This document shows positions 5,938-7,928 of a stretch of 7,928 nucleotides of DNA, one piece after another (position 1 is the stretch's first letter; every line of letters begins with the position of its first letter). Where the stretch lies: NCBI GenBank assembly GCA_003696125.1, contig RFHZ01000586.1, forward strand, positions 1 through 7,928. The letters run 5' to 3'. The notes under the pieces were generated by a model. It ran no database searches. It had not been told where the DNA came from and worked only from the letters and a program-made list of their open reading frames with translations. Both the position numbers and the translations under genes were made by a program. Source of the DNA: Nitrospinota bacterium (GTDB lineage: Bacteria > Tectomicrobia > Entotheonellia > J063).

Positions 5938-7080
5938 ATGGGCAGACCAGAGTACCATAGGCAAAGGCGGACAGAGATGTTTCTCCTGTTCTCCCTGCTG
6001 GGCCTGGTCTTTTTTTCGGTGCCAGCAGGGGAGGCGCAGGAACTTCCCCTGCACACCATTAAACTCCCTCCCGGTTTTCGGATCAGCCTCTACGCGGATA
6101 ACGTGCCCAATGCCCGGTCGATGACCCTGGGAGACCGGGGCACCCTCTTTGTGGGTACCCGGTCGGCCGGCAATGTGTACGCCATTGTAGACCACGACAG
6201 GGATAACCGGGCGGATGAGGTGATCACCATTGCCCGGGGACTCAACATGCCGAACGGTGTGGCCTTCCGTGATGGGGCGCTCTATGTGGCTGAGGTCCAT
6301 CGGGTGCTGCGCTACGATGATATTGAAGCGCGTCTCCATGATCCTCCTTCCCCGGTGGTGATTAACGACCAGTTTCCACGTGATCGGCACCATGGATGGA
6401 AGTTTATCCGCTTCGGTCCGGATGGCAGGCTCTACGTGCCGGTGGGTGCCCCGTGTAACGTCTGCCTGCGGGAGGATGATCCTCGCTATGCGACGATCAC
6501 GCGGATGTCTCCCGATGGAAGCGGATTAGAGATATTTGCCCGTGGGGTGCGTAACTCGGTCGGATTCGACTGGCATCCGGTCACCCATGAGCTCTGGTTC
6601 ACCGATAACGGTCGCGACTGGCTGGGTGATGATCGACCACCAGACGAGCTGAACCATGCTCCACGCCCCGGGCTGCACTTTGGTTTTCCCTTCTGTCATG
6701 GAGGAGATATCCCGGACCCGGAGTTTGGTAAGGAACGCTCCTGTGCCGACTTTACCCCTCCGGCCATGAAACTCGGTCCCCATGTGGCTGCCCTCGGTAT
6801 GCGCTTCTATACGGGAGCGATGTTTCCCGCCGGGTACCGCCACCAGATCTTCATTGCCGAGCACGGCTCCTGGAACCGGAGCGTACCGATCGGGTACCGG
6901 GTAACGCTTGTCCGGCTACACAACAATCGCGCCGTGCAGTATGAAGTCTTCGCCCAGGGCTGGTTGCAGGGTGAACAGGCCTGGGGACGCCCCGTAGACC
7001 TCCTGGTCATGCCCGATGGAGCCCTGCTCCTCTCCGATGATCGGGCCAATGCCATCTACCGCATCAGTTATCAAGACTGA
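5938..7080 (+). CDS. Exported PQQ-dependent sugar (sorbosone/aldose) dehydrogenase-like beta-propeller
   Basis: A 380-residue protein of the soluble glucose/sorbosone dehydrogenase family, six-bladed beta-propellers that oxidise sugars with PQQ in the periplasm. Marks in order: LPPGFRISLYADNVPNAR (43-60), LFVGTRSAGNVYAI (70-83), HHGWKFIRFGPDGRLYVPVG (151-170) with the likely catalytic His, GVRNSVGFDWHP (203-214), LWFTDNGRDWLGDDRPPDELN (219-239), AEHGSWNRS (307-315), and GRPVDLLVMPDGALLLSDD (350-368). C173/C176 form CxxC without a following His, so this is not a haem site. Two starts compete: ATG 5938 (GGGGAG about 4 nt before) and ATG 5977 (weak GGCGGA). I prefer 5938 because it supplies the basic n-region (HRQRR) of the signal peptide, whose core is 14-29 and cut near GEA/QE at 33. 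Same strand and 51 bp after cyclase 2. Actual substrate and true PQQ use are not shown by sequence. Confidence 0.9.
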   Translation: MGRPEYHRQRRTEMFLLFSLLGLVFFSVPAGEAQELPLHTIKLPPGFRISLYADNVPNARSMTLGDRGTLFVGTRSAGNVYAIVDHDRDNRADEVITIARGLNMPNGVAFRDGALYVAEVHRVLRYDDIEARLHDPPSPVVINDQFPRDRHHGWKFIRFGPDGRLYVPVGAPCNVCLREDDPRYATITRMSPDGSGLEIFARGVRNSVGFDWHPVTHELWFTDNGRDWLGDDRPPDELNHAPRPGLHFGFPFCHGGDIPDPEFGKERSCADFTPPAMKLGPHVAALGMRFYTGAMFPAGYRHQIFIAEHGSWNRSVPIGYRVTLVRLHNNRAVQYEVFAQGWLQGEQAWGRPVDLLVMPDGALLLSDDRANAIYRISYQD

Positions 7081-7095
7081 GCAGGATACCTGCTC
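7079..7095 (+). other. Hairpin overlapping the dehydrogenase stop codon
   Basis: GAGCAGG (7079-7085), loop ATA, CCTGCTC (7089-7095): a perfect 7-bp stem that includes the last two bases of the TGA stop. No T-run follows. It may protect the 3' end of the message. Confidence 0.45.
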
Positions 7096-7101
7096 CACTA
7101 T

Positions 7102-7162
7102 AGAGAAAAGCCCTTTACCATTGCCCCATGTGTCCTATGGGGTCGGGGGTAAGGGGCTCTCT
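7102..7162. promoter_or_regulatory. Dumbbell-like inverted repeat between the dehydrogenase and tupA
   Basis: Nested pairing: AGAG/CTCT (7102-7105 with 7159-7162), then after an AAA bulge an 11-bp stem (7109-7119 with 7148-7158, one G-U), and inside it CCCCAT/ATGGGG (7124-7129 with 7137-7142) with a 7-nt loop. On the plus strand no T-run follows, so it may be a leader structure of tupA or a 3' end signal for the dehydrogenase. On the minus strand it is followed by TTTTCTCT and would work as an intrinsic terminator. I do not recognise it as the known molybdenum-cofactor riboswitch. Confidence 0.45.
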
Positions 7163-7223
7163 GCCGGTCAGAACGGTAACATGGTGATTGCTTCAGAAAA
7201 GAGTCAAAGGAGAAAGGAAGGAG

Positions 7224-7928
7224 ATGAAACAGCGTGTATCCTGGTGGCCAATCCTCCTCTGTTGTGGACTCCTCCTGCTGGGAGAGGGATGGAGCGCAGC
7301 CCAGACGCGTCTTCGCCTCTCTACCACTACCAGCACGGAAAATTCCGGTCTGCTCGCCGTCTTGCTCCCCCCGTTTGAGAAACGCTTCCGGGTCAAGGTC
7401 GATGTGATTCCGGTCGGTACCGGGAAAGCGCTGGCCCTGGCCCGCAACGGGGATGTGGATGTCACCCTGGTGCATGCCCGCTCGCTCGAAGACCAGTTTG
7501 TGGCCGAAGGATACGGGGTGAATCGCCGGGATGTGATGTACAACGACTTTGTCCTCGTCGGTCCCCCAGAGGATCCGGCCGGAATCCAACAGGCCAAAAG
7601 CGCGGTGGAGGCCTTCCAGAGAATCGCCAAGACCCAAGCCCTCTTCCTTTCCCGGGGAGACAACTCGGGGACGCATGTCAAGGAGAAGACCCTGTGGCAG
7701 GAGGCGGGGATTACCCCGCAAGGCCGCTGGTACCTGGAGGCAGGGAAGGGGATGGGGGCAACCCTGACCATGGCCGACGAAAAAGGGGCCTATACCCTGA
7801 GCGATCGGGGAACCTACCTCTCCATGAAGCACCGTCTCCAGCTCCCCATCCTCTTTGCCGGGGATCCGCGTCTCTTCAACCCGTACGGGATCATTGCCGT
7901 CAACCCGGCCAAACACCCTCATGTTCAC
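7224..7928 (+). CDS. tupA: Tungstate ABC transporter substrate-binding protein TupA, 3'-truncated
   Basis: Periplasmic protein that binds tungstate and delivers it to the TupBC permease and ATPase. The first 235 residues are present and the frame is open to the window end; full TupA proteins are roughly 270-280 residues, so about 40 are missing. A signal peptide occupies 1-26 (hydrophobic core 8-20, SAA before Q27). Diagnostic blocks: LRLSTTTSTENSGLL (30-44) with the oxyanion-binding TTTS, VGTGKALALARNGDVDV (64-80), YNDFVLVGPPEDPAG (106-120), SRGDNSGTHVKE (143-154), WYLEAGKGMGATL (169-181), YTLSDRGTYL (190-199), and NPYGIIAVNPAKHP (219-232). TupA proteins have a ligand-selecting Arg; R145 in SRGD is the likely equivalent. 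ATG start at 7224 sits behind a purine-rich AAGGAAGGAG. tupB and tupC would be expected just beyond the window. A long minus-strand frame over the same stretch is only its shadow. Confidence 0.95.
   Translation, partial: MKQRVSWWPILLCCGLLLLGEGWSAAQTRLRLSTTTSTENSGLLAVLLPPFEKRFRVKVDVIPVGTGKALALARNGDVDVTLVHARSLEDQFVAEGYGVNRRDVMYNDFVLVGPPEDPAGIQQAKSAVEAFQRIAKTQALFLSRGDNSGTHVKEKTLWQEAGITPQGRWYLEAGKGMGATLTMADEKGAYTLSDRGTYLSMKHRLQLPILFAGDPRLFNPYGIIAVNPAKHPHVH

Noticed and set aside
5347-6393. 348-codon open frame on the minus strand
   Set aside because: It spans the 3' part of cyclase 2, the hairpin gap and the 5' part of the dehydrogenase, all strongly supported on the plus strand; the composition looks like a shadow of G+C-rich codons.
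6457-6468. Haem-binding motif in the dehydrogenase (CNVC)
   Set aside because: The residue after the CxxC is Leu, not His, so it is not a c-type haem site.
7251-7280. Lipoprotein signal in TupA (two Cys in the hydrophobic core)
   Set aside because: The residue before the Cys is Leu or Cys rather than Gly, Ala or Ser, and a good ordinary cleavage site (SAA/Q) follows.
7098-7928. Long minus-strand open frame (276 codons) at the right end
   Set aside because: It lies antisense to the unmistakable TupA reading frame at 7224-7928 on the plus strand and its translation resembles no protein family.

Overview
The window reads as chromosomal DNA from a Gram-negative bacterium of moderately high G+C (estimated by eye). 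Several predicted proteins carry Sec-type signal peptides, one enzyme is of the periplasmic PQQ-dehydrogenase type, and the last gene encodes the periplasmic part of an ABC importer. I cannot assign a species. Codon use looks even across the window, and I see no mobile element, CRISPR array, tRNA or rRNA.

Layout. (1) 3-614 (+): the 3' part of a sigma-70 family factor, cut by the window start, with unusual residues in the -10 recognition helix. (2) 701-1906 (-): an MFS transporter of the fosmidomycin-resistance (FSR) type, convergent with the sigma gene across a hairpin terminator. (3) 2079-3629 (+): a 14-helix-type (DHA2/EmrB-like) MFS transporter. It is divergent from the first transporter, and a sigma-70-type promoter can be read in each direction in the 172-bp gap. 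(4) 3787-4629 and 4897-5886 (+): two different exported cyclase/kynurenine-formamidase-like metal hydrolases, each behind an elaborate leader. (5) 5938-7080 (+): an exported PQQ-dependent sugar (sorbosone/aldose) dehydrogenase-like beta-propeller, separated from the second hydrolase by a very strong hairpin. (6) 7224 to the window end (+): tupA, the tungstate-binding protein of a tungstate ABC importer, cut by the window edge and preceded by a large dumbbell-like inverted repeat.

How they may work together. The two hydrolases and the PQQ-type dehydrogenase are same-strand neighbours and all are predicted to act outside the cytoplasm. The simplest inference is a small periplasmic catabolic module that opens a cyclic ester or amide and oxidises a sugar or alcohol-like compound. 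The substrate is unknown. The tungstate importer may be an independent unit, or may supply a tungstoenzyme encoded elsewhere. The transporters could move substrates or products but nothing in the sequence ties them to the enzymes. The least ordinary parts are the intergenic leaders upstream of both hydrolases: strong Shine-Dalgarno sequences in front of minigenes or of nothing, and hairpins.
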